The position numbers were made by a program, and so were the translations under genes. A stretch of 37,856 nucleotides of DNA, taken from the NCBI GenBank assembly GCA_002753725.1, contig PEAL01000010.1:1-37856 (forward strand). Reading direction: 5' to 3'. Origin of the DNA: Deltaproteobacteria bacterium (GTDB taxonomy: Bacteria; Desulfobacterota; Desulfobacteria; Desulfobacterales; Magnetomoraceae). Within the stretch, counting starts at the first letter, position 1, and every line of letters begins with the position of its first letter. The notes beneath the pieces are model-generated. The model ran no database searches, was not told the origin of the DNA, and saw only the letters and a list, made by a program, of their open reading frames with translations. Positions 17,785 through 27,762 of the stretch are shown here, in pieces.

Positions 17785-19782
17785 TTATTCATGAATCGAT
17801 TGTTTATATAGCTTAATCGACTGCTCTTCTCTTTTCATAGAAGAATCAATTTCTTTTCGTTTGAATTTATGAAAGGTTGCAGACTCTTCCTTATTGTTGA
17901 TGATATGCGGCGTTAAAAAGAAAAACAGATTTGTTTTTTCATGTTTATTGGAATAAGAACTGAAGACTCGACCAATGATAGGAAGTTTTCCCAAGCATGG
18001 AATTCCTGATTTTGTAACCGTCACTTTTTCATCGATCATGCCACTGATCACAATGGTTTGTGCATTTTGAACCAGAACCGTTGTTTTTGATGATCGATTG
18101 GTCGTTTTTGGCGCAAGCACGTTTGCAGCAACAGAATCTTCAACAACATCCTTGACTTCCTGCTCAATTTCCAATCGAACAAAACCACTTTTGTTAATTT
18201 GCGGCGTCACTTTCAAAGAAACACCAACATCTCGATATTCATAATTATTGTAATCGTATGAACTGTCAGACGTTCCTGAACGGGTAATAAAGGGAATGGT
18301 TTCACCAACTTTTATGGTTGCTTCCTCATTATCCGTTGTCAAAATCTGTGGTGTTGAAATGATATTGACATCATCATCTGTTTTAATGGCATTGATTAAA
18401 GCTGACAAGGATATAAACTCTTGACCGCCAAACTTAATCGTATTTCCAATAACACCTAAAGTTGTGCTGGCGGCAGCCTCTGGCAGCTTTAAAGAAGAAA
18501 TGACACCTGTACCAAAACCACCAAATACGCCTCCATTATTATTGCCAAAATCCGACCCCGCTCGCCATTGAATACCCAAGTCCAAGGCTTTATCAGTGGA
18601 TACTTCCATAATGACACATTCAATATACACCATCGATCTTGGGATATCCAATTTTTTAATGACCGCTTCAAGTACAGCGTAATCTTCTCTTTCTGCTGTA
18701 ATGATCAAACTGTTGGTTGCTTTATCTGCAGAAATATTGAGATCTTTACTCAATATCGGGGCTTTTCCTTTAGCATCTTTGGTCTTTTTTGAGGGCAAAT
18801 TTTTCAGCACTTTTTCCAACTCTTCAGCTTTTGCATGCTCGAGATAATAGACCTTAATATTACCTTCTTCTTTAGGCACTTCTCTATCCAACATGGCGAT
18901 CAGTTCTTTTACTTTGACCATATCATCTTCTGAAGCTAACACAATAACGGAATTTGTTCGTTCTTCGGCAACAATTTTAACAGGGTCGGAACTGGCGCTC
19001 TTTCTAGATGATTTTCCTTTAGCAAAAATTGAATTCAATGTTTTTACCAATGTTTGTGATGTTGCATGCTGAAGTGGAAGCATAGCAAGTTCCTGACCGA
19101 CACCTTCAACATCAATGGCACTCAACAAGTGCAACAATCGCTGAATATTGGAAAGAACATCGGTCACAATCAGCATATTGGTTGGTGGATAGGAAAGAAT
19201 CACACTGCTTTTGGATATTAATGGAGAAAACAGTTTTTTAATTTCATTAGGGTCAGCGTACTGAAGCCGAATAATTTGTGTAATGATTTTGTCTTCAGGT
19301 TCGCCGGCTTCTTCACGCAATCGGGTTTCAATGCTTTTGGTGCGGGCATCTGTTGCTGGAACAATCTTTGTGACTTCTCCGGCTTCAACAAGGGCAAACC
19401 CATGAACCTCAAGGACAGATTCAAAAACTTTAAAAGCTTCTTTGACAGAAATTTTACTCGGCGAAATGATCGAGACTTTCCCTTTTACACGACGATCCAC
19501 AATAAAATTCTTACCTGTCAGCTCGCTGATAAATTTGATAAATACTTCAATGTCAACATCATTAAAATCAATGGTGACAAACCGTTCTGCTTCACTAGGT
19601 TTTTGCGTTGGACGTTGCGGCCCGCGATTTCTGGTGGGCGGTTTTTGTTGCGCCCCTTTGTTAATTTTATTTTGATCGGTGACTCTTGCAGCATATACCG
19701 ATGAATCATAAGACATGATGATTATCGATAATCCAATAAATACAATAAAAAGACATGGTAGGGTTTTTATAGGTGACATCAT
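17785..19782 (-). CDS. gspD: Type II secretion secretin GspD
   Basis: A 665-residue outer-membrane secretin that forms the T2SS exit pore. A signal peptide is followed by a Pro/Gln-rich linker, an N0 domain (FVTIDFNDVDIEVFIKFISE), and N1-N3 domains with IIRLQYADP, LPLQHATS and VYYLEHAKAEEL. The secretin core has VGETIPFI and the signature GIPCLGKLPIIGRVFS near the C-terminus, with an unusual Cys in the usual GVPxLGxIP stretch. The start overlaps the stop of the TPR gene as ATGA. No C-terminal S-domain for a pilotin is obvious. Confidence 0.95.
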   Translation of the reverse strand: MMSPIKTLPCLFIVFIGLSIIIMSYDSSVYAARVTDQNKINKGAQQKPPTRNRGPQRPTQKPSEAERFVTIDFNDVDIEVFIKFISELTGKNFIVDRRVKGKVSIISPSKISVKEAFKVFESVLEVHGFALVEAGEVTKIVPATDARTKSIETRLREEAGEPEDKIITQIIRLQYADPNEIKKLFSPLISKSSVILSYPPTNMLIVTDVLSNIQRLLHLLSAIDVEGVGQELAMLPLQHATSQTLVKTLNSIFAKGKSSRKSASSDPVKIVAEERTNSVIVLASEDDMVKVKELIAMLDREVPKEEGNIKVYYLEHAKAEELEKVLKNLPSKKTKDAKGKAPILSKDLNISADKATNSLIITAEREDYAVLEAVIKKLDIPRSMVYIECVIMEVSTDKALDLGIQWRAGSDFGNNNGGVFGGFGTGVISSLKLPEAAASTTLGVIGNTIKFGGQEFISLSALINAIKTDDDVNIISTPQILTTDNEEATIKVGETIPFITRSGTSDSSYDYNNYEYRDVGVSLKVTPQINKSGFVRLEIEQEVKDVVEDSVAANVLAPKTTNRSSKTTVLVQNAQTIVISGMIDEKVTVTKSGIPCLGKLPIIGRVFSSYSNKHEKTNLFFFLTPHIINNKEESATFHKFKRKEIDSSMKREEQSIKLYKQSIHE

Positions 19783-20666
19783 AAATTATATCCTGCTATA
19801 ATCATATTAAATTCCGGTAATTCATACAGCGGTTCAAAATCTTTGTCTGTGATTGCCCAATGTCGGGCTTCCTCAGACAAACGTACCGCTTTTTTCAAAT
19901 ATTCGATCGCCTGGGTTGAGTCTCTTGTCTGACTGAACAAACAAGCCAGATTATAATACGGGTCCACATATTCAGGACTCTCCTCAATAGCAATTAAAAA
20001 ATATTTTTGGGCATCTAAATAGTTTTTTTGTTTAAGAAGAATAACGCCCATGTTATTCAATGTTGGTGCCATATGCGGTGATATTTTAAGACATTCTTTA
20101 TAGAAAGCCATGGCACTGTCATATTTTTTTTTTACCTGATCCTGTAATCCTTTTTTATAAAGCCGGGTAACTTCTAAAAATTGATCAGGCCCAAGGGGCT
20201 CAGAATCTTTCACAATTTTTTGTTCATTCGGTTCATCATCATGCGTTGTTGGATGAACTTCTGCTATGGTCCCATCTCGTTGTTTATCATCATCTGAAAG
20301 CTGCTTTTCTTTTTGATCCGCTTGAGTCTTCTCATCTAATTTTTCCTGAGCAAAAATTTCCACTTTGCTCAGGATTGTTGTTTTTTGAACATTATCTTTT
20401 ATATTCTTATTTTTTTCAATGGTTATATCGGTGCTTATTTCACTTGCATATTGAGCTGTTTGTATTTGCTTTTGTTGCTGCGTCTTAAACCATGAATAAA
20501 CGATTATCGCAACAAGAATTGATATTAGCATAAAAAAGAGTAGCAGTGTCAACCATGAAGATTTCACTGTCATACCAATACTTTCAGCGACTTTCTGCGT
20601 ATCTTTTGGATAATGCCCGTTTCGCTCTTTTTGTGCTTTGATTAAAGCTTCATGTATATAGCTCAT
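19779..20666 (-). CDS. GspB-like TPR membrane protein
   Basis: A 295-residue inner-membrane protein with one N-terminal transmembrane helix (about 35-59). The first 20 residues, MSYIHEALIKAQKERNGHYP, match the cytoplasmic start motif seen in GspB/ExeB-type proteins. After a charged periplasmic linker come about three tetratricopeptide repeats, with ALNNMGVILLKQKNYLDAQKY, YVDPYYNLACLFSQTRD and AIEYLKKAVRLS. It lies between GspA and GspD, where ExeB-like proteins help GspA place the secretin through the peptidoglycan. The fusion of a GspB-like start with TPRs is what I see; the assembly role is inferred from position. Confidence 0.8.
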   Translation of the reverse strand: MSYIHEALIKAQKERNGHYPKDTQKVAESIGMTVKSSWLTLLLFFMLISILVAIIVYSWFKTQQQKQIQTAQYASEISTDITIEKNKNIKDNVQKTTILSKVEIFAQEKLDEKTQADQKEKQLSDDDKQRDGTIAEVHPTTHDDEPNEQKIVKDSEPLGPDQFLEVTRLYKKGLQDQVKKKYDSAMAFYKECLKISPHMAPTLNNMGVILLKQKNYLDAQKYFLIAIEESPEYVDPYYNLACLFSQTRDSTQAIEYLKKAVRLSEEARHWAITDKDFEPLYELPEFNMIIAGYNL

Positions 20667-20882
20667 GTATTATTATAAAAAATTAAGAAAATTATAAAAA
20701 CCCATTTATATAAATGATTATCAAATCACTGCTTTTTTCAGATTTGATTTTGATCACGTCAAACTTATGAAATTGCTGTTTATTTTTGCAGTCAAAACCA
20801 TCGTGCGATTTTGGATTAGAAATTGGCATGAACATATCCTTTCAAAAAAAATATTTTAGTAAATGGATACATGAGCCAGACA

Positions 20883-22688
20883 TTATTCATAATCCTTAAG
20901 CCGTGTCGTAGACAACTGATACAGTGCCCATTTGGATTGTGGACCAATGATTCCATCGACATCAAGGCCAAAATCTGCCTGCAATCGCTTAACAGCTTCA
21001 ACAGTTTCTTTACTGTACGTTCCTGTTACTCCTACAGGATATCCGGCATCATTCAAGGTTCTTTGAACCCACATAATTTCAGGAGCTGTCATGCCCTGCT
21101 CCCAGGGTTCTCCTAAAAAAAAAGACAGCGTATCCATCTTTGATGCTTGTTTTTTTTGAACAAGTTCTTCAGGAACCATTGTTTCCATGGTCAATTGAAT
21201 CTTTGACGGTGTAACATCTGCTTGAAAAAACGGCTGAAATGTTGAAAATTCCATAGGCTGATTTGGCGTTTCTGCCTTCTCCACTTGATTCGTTTCCGTC
21301 AGCTTTGTTTTATTTTCAGGTGAAACGAGCAACATTACTTGATTTTCAGTAAATGCTTCAGAACTTGACATATTTGTCACTTCTTGTACTGTTTGCGCTA
21401 AAGTTTCATTTATCTCAATAGTTGTTGGAGAAATATCTGATGTCTCAGCAATGGGGATGTCATTCGTTTGTGCGAATATGATATCCCCTGTCACTTGTGT
21501 CATTCTTGCAATAAAGGCAGCTGCTGATAAACTTTCTGATATTTCCGATGATTGAACCACAGGTTCTGCTTCTTTGATAGGATATAGGGTCTGATTGCTT
21601 TCTTCGATTTTTGTGATACTATTTGAAAATTCAGACAATTGAACAATAGATTCATTGAGTGTTTTTTGTATCGTATTCTCAGAATGATCAGGAACGTGCT
21701 TCTGTACAGTATCATTTGAAACAAATGACCCGTTTGTATTCAATACCGTTTGAACGACATTTGAAAACCATTGATTTTGAAAATACCAGCCGCTAAAGAA
21801 AGCAATACCTGTAATCAAACAAACAATACATGCATAGACAAACCGACGAAACGGTTTTTGAGGCGAAACATGAACAAATCGATGACCTTTTACATTCAAA
21901 GCTGCTTGAAGAATGATTTCCCGATTAATGGTAAAACGATCTCTAGAATATGCGATCAGAAGCGCTCTATCGCAAATGGAATTGATCAATCGAGGATTAC
22001 CTTTTGAAACTTTATATAATGCCCGAAATGCCCACCTGGAAAAATGAATCATTCCTTTGGCACCAGCGACTGTCAGTCGATGAACAACATAAGCTCTGAC
22101 ATCCTTTTTCTCCAGTGTATCCAAATCATAGCGAACAGCGATACGTTCATCAAGTTGGCGTAAGCCCGCACCATGCAAAATATCTTTGAGTTCACTTTGA
22201 CCAACCATCACAATTTGAAGCAATTTCTCTTTTTCTGTCTCAAGATTGGACAGCATACGAATTTGTTCAAGCACTTTTGGAGAAAGATTTTGCGCTTCAT
22301 CTAAAAAAAGAACTGCATTTTCACCTTTTTGATAGCATTTCAACAGAAAACGATTAAGAATATCAATACACTGTTTATTGGATAAATGAGCCTCGGATGA
22401 AATACCGAATTCATAATTGATTGCGTGAAGAATTTCCTGGTCTGAAATATAAGCATTGAAAATGAGCGATGTTTTGACGGTACGATCCAAATCTGCAAGC
22501 AAAGTACGAAGAAGGGTTGTTTTTCCAGTTCCAATTTTTCCTGTAATGAGAACAAAGCCTTTTCTTTCCTTGATTCCGTATCGTAAATGGCTCAAGGCTT
22601 CCTGGTGTTTCCGGCTTAAAAACAGGTATCTGGGATCAGGCGTTAAATTAAATGGGTTTTCTTTTAGTCCAAAATACGATGTATACAT
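20883..22688 (-). CDS. gspA: ExeA/GspA AAA+ ATPase with peptidoglycan-binding domain
   Basis: A 601-residue inner-membrane protein. The cytoplasmic AAA+ ATPase starts with FGLKENPFNLTPDPRYLF, with Walker A GKIGTGKTT at 50-58 and Walker B AVLFLDEAQNL. A transmembrane helix lies near 290-310. A long Ser/Thr/Glu-rich periplasmic linker leads to a C-terminal PG_binding_1 domain (WVQRTLNDAGYPVGVTGTYS then VDGIIGPQ). This is the ExeA architecture, which remodels or binds peptidoglycan so the secretin can multimerise. It starts four bases after gspC ends. A 216-base gap (20667-20882) separates it from the TPR gene and holds no gene. Confidence 0.9.
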   Translation of the reverse strand: MYTSYFGLKENPFNLTPDPRYLFLSRKHQEALSHLRYGIKERKGFVLITGKIGTGKTTLLRTLLADLDRTVKTSLIFNAYISDQEILHAINYEFGISSEAHLSNKQCIDILNRFLLKCYQKGENAVLFLDEAQNLSPKVLEQIRMLSNLETEKEKLLQIVMVGQSELKDILHGAGLRQLDERIAVRYDLDTLEKKDVRAYVVHRLTVAGAKGMIHFSRWAFRALYKVSKGNPRLINSICDRALLIAYSRDRFTINREIILQAALNVKGHRFVHVSPQKPFRRFVYACIVCLITGIAFFSGWYFQNQWFSNVVQTVLNTNGSFVSNDTVQKHVPDHSENTIQKTLNESIVQLSEFSNSITKIEESNQTLYPIKEAEPVVQSSEISESLSAAAFIARMTQVTGDIIFAQTNDIPIAETSDISPTTIEINETLAQTVQEVTNMSSSEAFTENQVMLLVSPENKTKLTETNQVEKAETPNQPMEFSTFQPFFQADVTPSKIQLTMETMVPEELVQKKQASKMDTLSFFLGEPWEQGMTAPEIMWVQRTLNDAGYPVGVTGTYSKETVEAVKRLQADFGLDVDGIIGPQSKWALYQLSTTRLKDYE

Positions 22689-22692
22689 AAGA

Positions 22693-23577
22693 TTACCGGA
22701 TTTGATATTCCATGGTCATTGGTTTTCCTCTGCGTTTGATTTCCAGGGCAATGTCACTGACCGAATTGAGTTGTTGATATAATGACATGACATCATCAAC
22801 GGTTTTAATTTTCTTTCCATTGACCCCTTGAATAATATCACCATTTTTCATCCCCATTGTATTGAAAATAGATTCTCGCTTAATATTATTTACACTCAGC
22901 CCATCGGGTCTCCCACGGTTAAAATGGGGTCGAATCCGAATTTGCGACATGAGTTGATTAATATTTTTCATTGATGATTGTAAATCATTTCGGGAAATTT
23001 GTATTTTCCCCCCTGGTTTATCAACCTGCGCTGCTTCTTTTCTGGGGCCACTGCTTTGTGACAAGCCCATTCCAGCATCATCATCCATCGTAAGAATCTC
23101 TTTACCGTCACCAACTTTTAAAATAACGCTTCCTCTACGAATTTCATCAACAGTGGCCGTTTGAATGGGATCGCCCACACGATATAAATTTTGCTGACGT
23201 TTTTTCTGATCTTCGATAACAGCATAAGCATGTTTTTCATCACCTGCAACAGTACCCAATAATTTGAGTTTCAATTCCGTGGGTTTAAGCGCCTCTTCTT
23301 TAACAGGTTCCGGAGGCGGTGGTGTATTTTCCTGTTTGATTTCAGCCTGAGTTTTTGTGTGAAATAAATTTCGCTTTGCAATATCGTCATAATTTGAAAA
23401 GGGTTCAATTGATTGTGGCCGATCAGCGGATATATTTTTAATTGCCGGCGCACCTGTATCATATGATTTCGGAACATAGGTTCCGATAATTTGATAAAAC
23501 GATTGTACTGAAAAATGTATAAGCAATGTTATACATCCCAGATAGACGAGTGGATATAATCGCTTGATCAGTGCCAT
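22693..23577 (-). CDS. gspC: Type II secretion protein GspC with PDZ domain
   Basis: A 294-residue clamp protein linking the inner-membrane platform to the secretin. One N-terminal transmembrane helix is followed by the homology region (AKRNLFHTK, then LKLLGTVAGDEKHAYAVIED and LYRVGDPI) and a C-terminal PDZ domain (SIFNTMGMKNGDIIQGVNGK). Length and order match GspC. It lies between gspN and gspA. Confidence 0.92.
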   Translation of the reverse strand: MALIKRLYPLVYLGCITLLIHFSVQSFYQIIGTYVPKSYDTGAPAIKNISADRPQSIEPFSNYDDIAKRNLFHTKTQAEIKQENTPPPPEPVKEEALKPTELKLKLLGTVAGDEKHAYAVIEDQKKRQQNLYRVGDPIQTATVDEIRRGSVILKVGDGKEILTMDDDAGMGLSQSSGPRKEAAQVDKPGGKIQISRNDLQSSMKNINQLMSQIRIRPHFNRGRPDGLSVNNIKRESIFNTMGMKNGDIIQGVNGKKIKTVDDVMSLYQQLNSVSDIALEIKRRGKPMTMEYQIR

Positions 23578-23642
23578 AATTTCCTTGTTTGGTATTATCT
23601 CGAGAGTCGTAAGTTCTCTCTAATATTATTATGATAACTCAG

Positions 23643-24515
23643 CTACATCGTGTTAAAAATTGGCCGATTGATACTTCCTGTGATTGTAACAGGTATACCA
23701 TTTTTTAGTTTATCCGGCTGAATAAAAGCTTTTATCGGCAATTTAGACTGTTTAATATAGTTCTCCGATGGTTTTATTTTACCAGTGATATTAATTGTGC
23801 TTCTTGGAAAAACTGGATGCAAAGAAATCGTCCCAGACAGACTGCCCTCAATATCACCATTGATATTACTTTGAAGCAGTTGAATCACTTTGTTTTTAAA
23901 AGAGAATTCTGCGTCAAACCGTTGAAATTGTATATTTTTTATTGCCTGAAGAATGGGCTTTTCCAATGTGATATTACCATTTTCAATAATGATTTTCAGT
24001 GTACCTGTACCATCAATCCAGGAGTTAGCAATACCATCATAAGAGAAAACACCATAAAGAACGCCTTCTATTAAATATGGCAGGGAACTTAAAGCATCTA
24101 TTTTGTTTAATTGAATATTTCGCCATTTAGCGTTAAACGTCAGGGGTAATGACTTTTTTTCCCAAAGATTTTTTATATTTGTAACGCCTGCATCGCCTTT
24201 CATTTCACCGTCATATCCTGTACAGTAAAAAAGAACAGATGGGGAGAGACGAAATATTGATAAATAATCTGGCTGGAAGGTCAGTATCTTTGATGCCCAC
24301 AGACGCATTTCAGAGTGATCCACAGTAAGCCCTTCCATACGAATTCCCGGCGGGAAGGCTGGAAGAATTTTTTCCAAATCAATGGTCAGTTCAGGTGCAA
24401 GCTGACGCATTTTTGATTTAAACAGTTGCGCAGCCATTTCTTCGGGAAATTGATAGTATAACATAAAAACAGTAACACAAATGGCAAAGAGTGTGTATCC
24501 CAAAAATGTTTTCAT
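23643..24515 (-). CDS. gspN: Type II secretion protein GspN
   Basis: A 290-residue protein with one N-terminal membrane anchor and a beta-rich periplasmic body. Position between gspM and gspC, length, the FPPGIRMEGLTV segment, and the terminal ITGSINRPIF block fit the GspN family. The family's function in the T2SS is accessory and poorly defined; many systems lack it. Identification rests on weak family motifs plus strong operon position. Confidence 0.8.
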   Translation of the reverse strand: MKTFLGYTLFAICVTVFMLYYQFPEEMAAQLFKSKMRQLAPELTIDLEKILPAFPPGIRMEGLTVDHSEMRLWASKILTFQPDYLSIFRLSPSVLFYCTGYDGEMKGDAGVTNIKNLWEKKSLPLTFNAKWRNIQLNKIDALSSLPYLIEGVLYGVFSYDGIANSWIDGTGTLKIIIENGNITLEKPILQAIKNIQFQRFDAEFSFKNKVIQLLQSNINGDIEGSLSGTISLHPVFPRSTINITGKIKPSENYIKQSKLPIKAFIQPDKLKNGIPVTITGSINRPIFNTM

Positions 24516-24563
24516 TCAAATGGTTTCCTGATTCCGTAAAGAGTATAAGGTTTATTAAAAAAA

Positions 24564-25088
24564 TTATGTTTCAATGGTCATCACTTTTAATGAAACATTG
24601 ATATAGCCTTCATTTTTTTTCTCTTCAGTGATGACAATTTTTCCAATGGTCAGATTGTTTCTGGATTTTTCAATCTTATATAAAAATGGTGATAATTGCT
24701 CTAATGTCAAATCCTTGAGTTTCATTTCCACACTGGCGATTTTATAAGGGCTGTCTTTATCTTTTTTGGCTGAATTGTCCTGCATTTTTTCCACATGAGA
24801 TTTCAATCCCGCTTCAGAAGCTACTTTCTCCAGAAAAGAATACAGGCTAAAATTTCTTTGGCGTTTGGCCATTTTTGCTTTGGCGTCATTGGCTTTTTGC
24901 TGCACATGGTCAAATTCAGATTTCAACAGATATAATTCTTTTAACGCCTTTGTTTTAAAGCTGACATTTCGTTTCAATCGATCACGGTCATCCATAAAGG
25001 GCAGTATCACAAATTGTACAGTAATAACACCAATGATCATAATGAGCGTAAAATAAACCAATATTTTTTCACGTCTGGCAAGTTTCAT
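24564..25088 (-). CDS. gspM: Type II secretion protein GspM
   Basis: A 174-residue bitopic inner-membrane protein. A short cytoplasmic MKLARREK is followed by a membrane helix (ILVYFTLIMIIGVITVQFVI), a coiled coil, and a small ferredoxin-like periplasmic domain ending VSLKVMTIET. This is the GspM/PilO-type layout that pairs with GspL in the assembly platform. It lies right after gspL. Confidence 0.87.
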   Translation of the reverse strand: MKLARREKILVYFTLIMIIGVITVQFVILPFMDDRDRLKRNVSFKTKALKELYLLKSEFDHVQQKANDAKAKMAKRQRNFSLYSFLEKVASEAGLKSHVEKMQDNSAKKDKDSPYKIASVEMKLKDLTLEQLSPFLYKIEKSRNNLTIGKIVITEEKKNEGYINVSLKVMTIET

Positions 25089-25170
25089 TTATTATCCTTA
25101 TTGATTTTATCTCAAGCGTGTTCTCTGATATTTTGATTATGACCTGATACCCAAGTCTTCATTATAATGA

Positions 25171-26622
25171 TTAAATTCCCTCTTCCGACAACGTCACTTT
25201 CAGCTTAAATGCAATTTGATCTCCTTGCCGCTCTTTTTTCGATGATGTGACAGACACCGACTGAATTTGACTGGCGTTTTCCAATTTATTTTTCATAATG
25301 TCAACAGAATTAAAAGCATCCGTTTTTCCAGAGATATGTATTTCATTACCTTCGACAACTAAACGAGTAAAACAAACATCAACATTTTTGTCAATGAGCG
25401 TACTGATCAGGTTAATAATATCAATGATCGATAATGTTGAATGTTTATCCCCCTGTACCATAAACGTTGATTTCAGTTCTGCAATTCTCTCTTGCATTTG
25501 CTGAACCGGATTAGAAATTTTTTCCCCGGGCAACGCCTGGTCAAACATCTGTTTTACTTCATTGGTTAATTGCTGGTCCTGCTTTTCAAGAATTTTATTA
25601 TCAATGAAAATATTTGAGCAAAATCCTATAGCTAAAATAATGGCCCAAAAGATGGTATTGATAATTTCGCTTTTATATTCCTGCCACCTTTGCTTAATGG
25701 CAAATGGGCCTTGTCTTAAATTAAAACTGCTATTGCCTCTGTTTTGAATCATTGCCAAAGCTAAAACGTTGTCCATCACATTGGCATTCCAATTTTCACT
25801 GATGGCTTTATCCATTTTCACTGACAGCCGTTTAGCCAGATCCGCTTCATGTATTTCTATGTCCATCTGTTCTGCAAGTATTTTATGAACATTTTCATCA
25901 ACTCGTGCGCCAGTGATAATGAGCTGCTCAGGATTGTACTCTGGATCAATATTTTCAGAATAATAAATTCGCGTATGACGAATAGATCTTATCAAAATTC
26001 TTTCTGCATTGGATGACTCAGGGTATTCAATTCGACGAACAAAAGCAACCGTTCTGTTAGCCACAAAAATAACGATAGATTGTGTCCATTGAAAATCTAC
26101 AAAAATACACTGGTCAGAAATATTTTGATCTTCAAGTAAACACAGTACTGTTGAAACCCCTTCAACCGGAATAAATTCTGGTTCCATATCTATTTTTTTT
26201 ATACGTCCCCAGAGTGCATGCATAGTCAAGATATCGGCCATACAGGCAATCAAACGTGTGTGATCCCCTTTTTCGACGAGTTGAAAATCAATAATGCCCT
26301 CATCCAGGGATCGAATCATCAGCGGTTCAAGTTCAAAAGGCAGCACCTGCCGAATCTTTTTAGGATCTTTAAATGGTATCACAATGTTTCGAAAGGATGC
26401 ATCTGAAGCTGGAAAGGCAACAACCGGTATGGCACCAGAAAAATTCACCTTTTTTTTCAATTCAGCTAAAGTCAATTCCCAGACATCCTGCTCCTCGTCT
26501 TCCGGCTCCTGAAAAGGAATGCTGGTAAACGAAACAATCTGAGGATTGCGAAAACTTGCTTTGACCAGTACCGCATTGACGGTATCTTTTTGTATGTCTA
26601 AACCCAGTACTTTATCAGGCAT
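25171..26622 (-). CDS. gspL: Type II secretion protein GspL
   Basis: A 483-residue platform protein. The cytoplasmic half is a PilM/GspL actin-like domain starting VLGLDIQKDTVNAVLVKASF. A transmembrane helix near 320-345 (TIFWAIILAIGFCSNIFI) leads to a periplasmic PilN-like domain with a coiled coil and ISGKTDAFNSVDIMKNKLE. GspL binds the GspE motor in known systems. Its presence makes the absence of gspE in this operon notable. Confidence 0.9.
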   Translation of the reverse strand: MPDKVLGLDIQKDTVNAVLVKASFRNPQIVSFTSIPFQEPEDEEQDVWELTLAELKKKVNFSGAIPVVAFPASDASFRNIVIPFKDPKKIRQVLPFELEPLMIRSLDEGIIDFQLVEKGDHTRLIACMADILTMHALWGRIKKIDMEPEFIPVEGVSTVLCLLEDQNISDQCIFVDFQWTQSIVIFVANRTVAFVRRIEYPESSNAERILIRSIRHTRIYYSENIDPEYNPEQLIITGARVDENVHKILAEQMDIEIHEADLAKRLSVKMDKAISENWNANVMDNVLALAMIQNRGNSSFNLRQGPFAIKQRWQEYKSEIINTIFWAIILAIGFCSNIFIDNKILEKQDQQLTNEVKQMFDQALPGEKISNPVQQMQERIAELKSTFMVQGDKHSTLSIIDIINLISTLIDKNVDVCFTRLVVEGNEIHISGKTDAFNSVDIMKNKLENASQIQSVSVTSSKKERQGDQIAFKLKVTLSEEGI

Positions 26623-26664
26623 TTTATATTGTTAATCCATTTCCAGGGTTATTTTATATCAAGA

Positions 26665-27741
26665 TCAACGAGTGTCTTTATAACTCACGATCTCACATTT
26701 CCATCGTTTTGTTTTTGGATCCTGCTGTCTAAAAAGGATAGCAGTGACTGTTTTGGTTGTCTGGTTGATTGATGCTGTTGAATCAACCCGAAAAAGATGA
26801 CTTTGAGTTGTAATGAGATCATTATAAAAAATTTTACCAAACATACTTTCATAAGCGCCTATACTTGTTAAATCATTCATACAACCGCCATCGTCATTTC
26901 TTTCATCACGATGTTCCAAAACATCTGGAAGGTATTCTTCATCACCTTCTTTTATAAGCAACCGTAACACCCCCATATCCGCTGTGTTAATATTAATTTT
27001 CCCCGGATAAGAGACCGAATCTTTAGCTTCGGATTGTCCGTAAACGGTTACATAATTAGGGATTCCAACAGCGCTAAACAGTTGTTTGGTTACTCCCTTC
27101 ACCAAAAGCAATTCATTGATATTTGAAAAATAGTTATTTCTACTTTTATACGGTGTTTCTAATCCTTCATAATAATCAGATTCAACACTATTTATTCCGT
27201 GAAGTTCTTCATTGTAATCAATCCAGTCAATAATGCAATCTATAATACTGCGCGTTTCATTAATAATATCAGTATCTGATTCATAAGCAGGCGATGACAC
27301 AATATCTCGAATGGCACGATCCCATAATAAATCCTGGGCACTGTTCACTTTTCCAGATTTGGCATCGACCAGCGCATTGACTTGAATTTTTCCAAGCTCA
27401 TCAGATATCACCAATCGTGTGGGTTTTCCAGCACCATGTGGTAAGGCATTCAAAACCTCATTAATTTTTTCCTGTCGGCCCCAGTCTTCGCAAAGCGCAT
27501 CATGACCTTTTGGGTTATCCGTGATATCTTTAATCAAGATTGCCTGTGCAATGATAATGCCGGACATGGCATTATAGGTTAGCTCATGACGTTCTTTTGT
27601 TACCGCCGTAGCTTCAATAGCAAACTTGGCATCAATGTTGGCCTGCAAAACAGCAGCAAGCATGAGAGCTATACTCCCTAAAGCCATAAGAAGGGCGATG
27701 CCACGTTGATTCATTAAATATGTTTTAAAATAGTTATACAA
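26665..27741 (-). CDS. gspK: Minor pseudopilin GspK
   Basis: A 358-residue minor pseudopilin that caps the pseudopilus tip with GspI and GspJ. The prepilin cleavage site is NQRG14/IALLMALG. As usual for GspK, the +5 glutamate is absent (Met instead). The large globular domain contains CIIDWID, PYKSRNNYFSNINELLLVKG and the helix-hairpin-helix-like INTADMGVLRLLI. Order and length fit. Confidence 0.93.
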   Translation of the reverse strand: MYNYFKTYLMNQRGIALLMALGSIALMLAAVLQANIDAKFAIEATAVTKERHELTYNAMSGIIIAQAILIKDITDNPKGHDALCEDWGRQEKINEVLNALPHGAGKPTRLVISDELGKIQVNALVDAKSGKVNSAQDLLWDRAIRDIVSSPAYESDTDIINETRSIIDCIIDWIDYNEELHGINSVESDYYEGLETPYKSRNNYFSNINELLLVKGVTKQLFSAVGIPNYVTVYGQSEAKDSVSYPGKININTADMGVLRLLIKEGDEEYLPDVLEHRDERNDDGGCMNDLTSIGAYESMFGKIFYNDLITTQSHLFRVDSTASINQTTKTVTAILFRQQDPKTKRWKCEIVSYKDTR

Positions 27742-27762
27742 AGTAAAATCTACCCTATCGAA

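Noticed and set aside
19276..19704. 142-codon frame antisense to gspD
   Set aside because: It lies wholly inside the secretin N-domain coding region and has no family motif.
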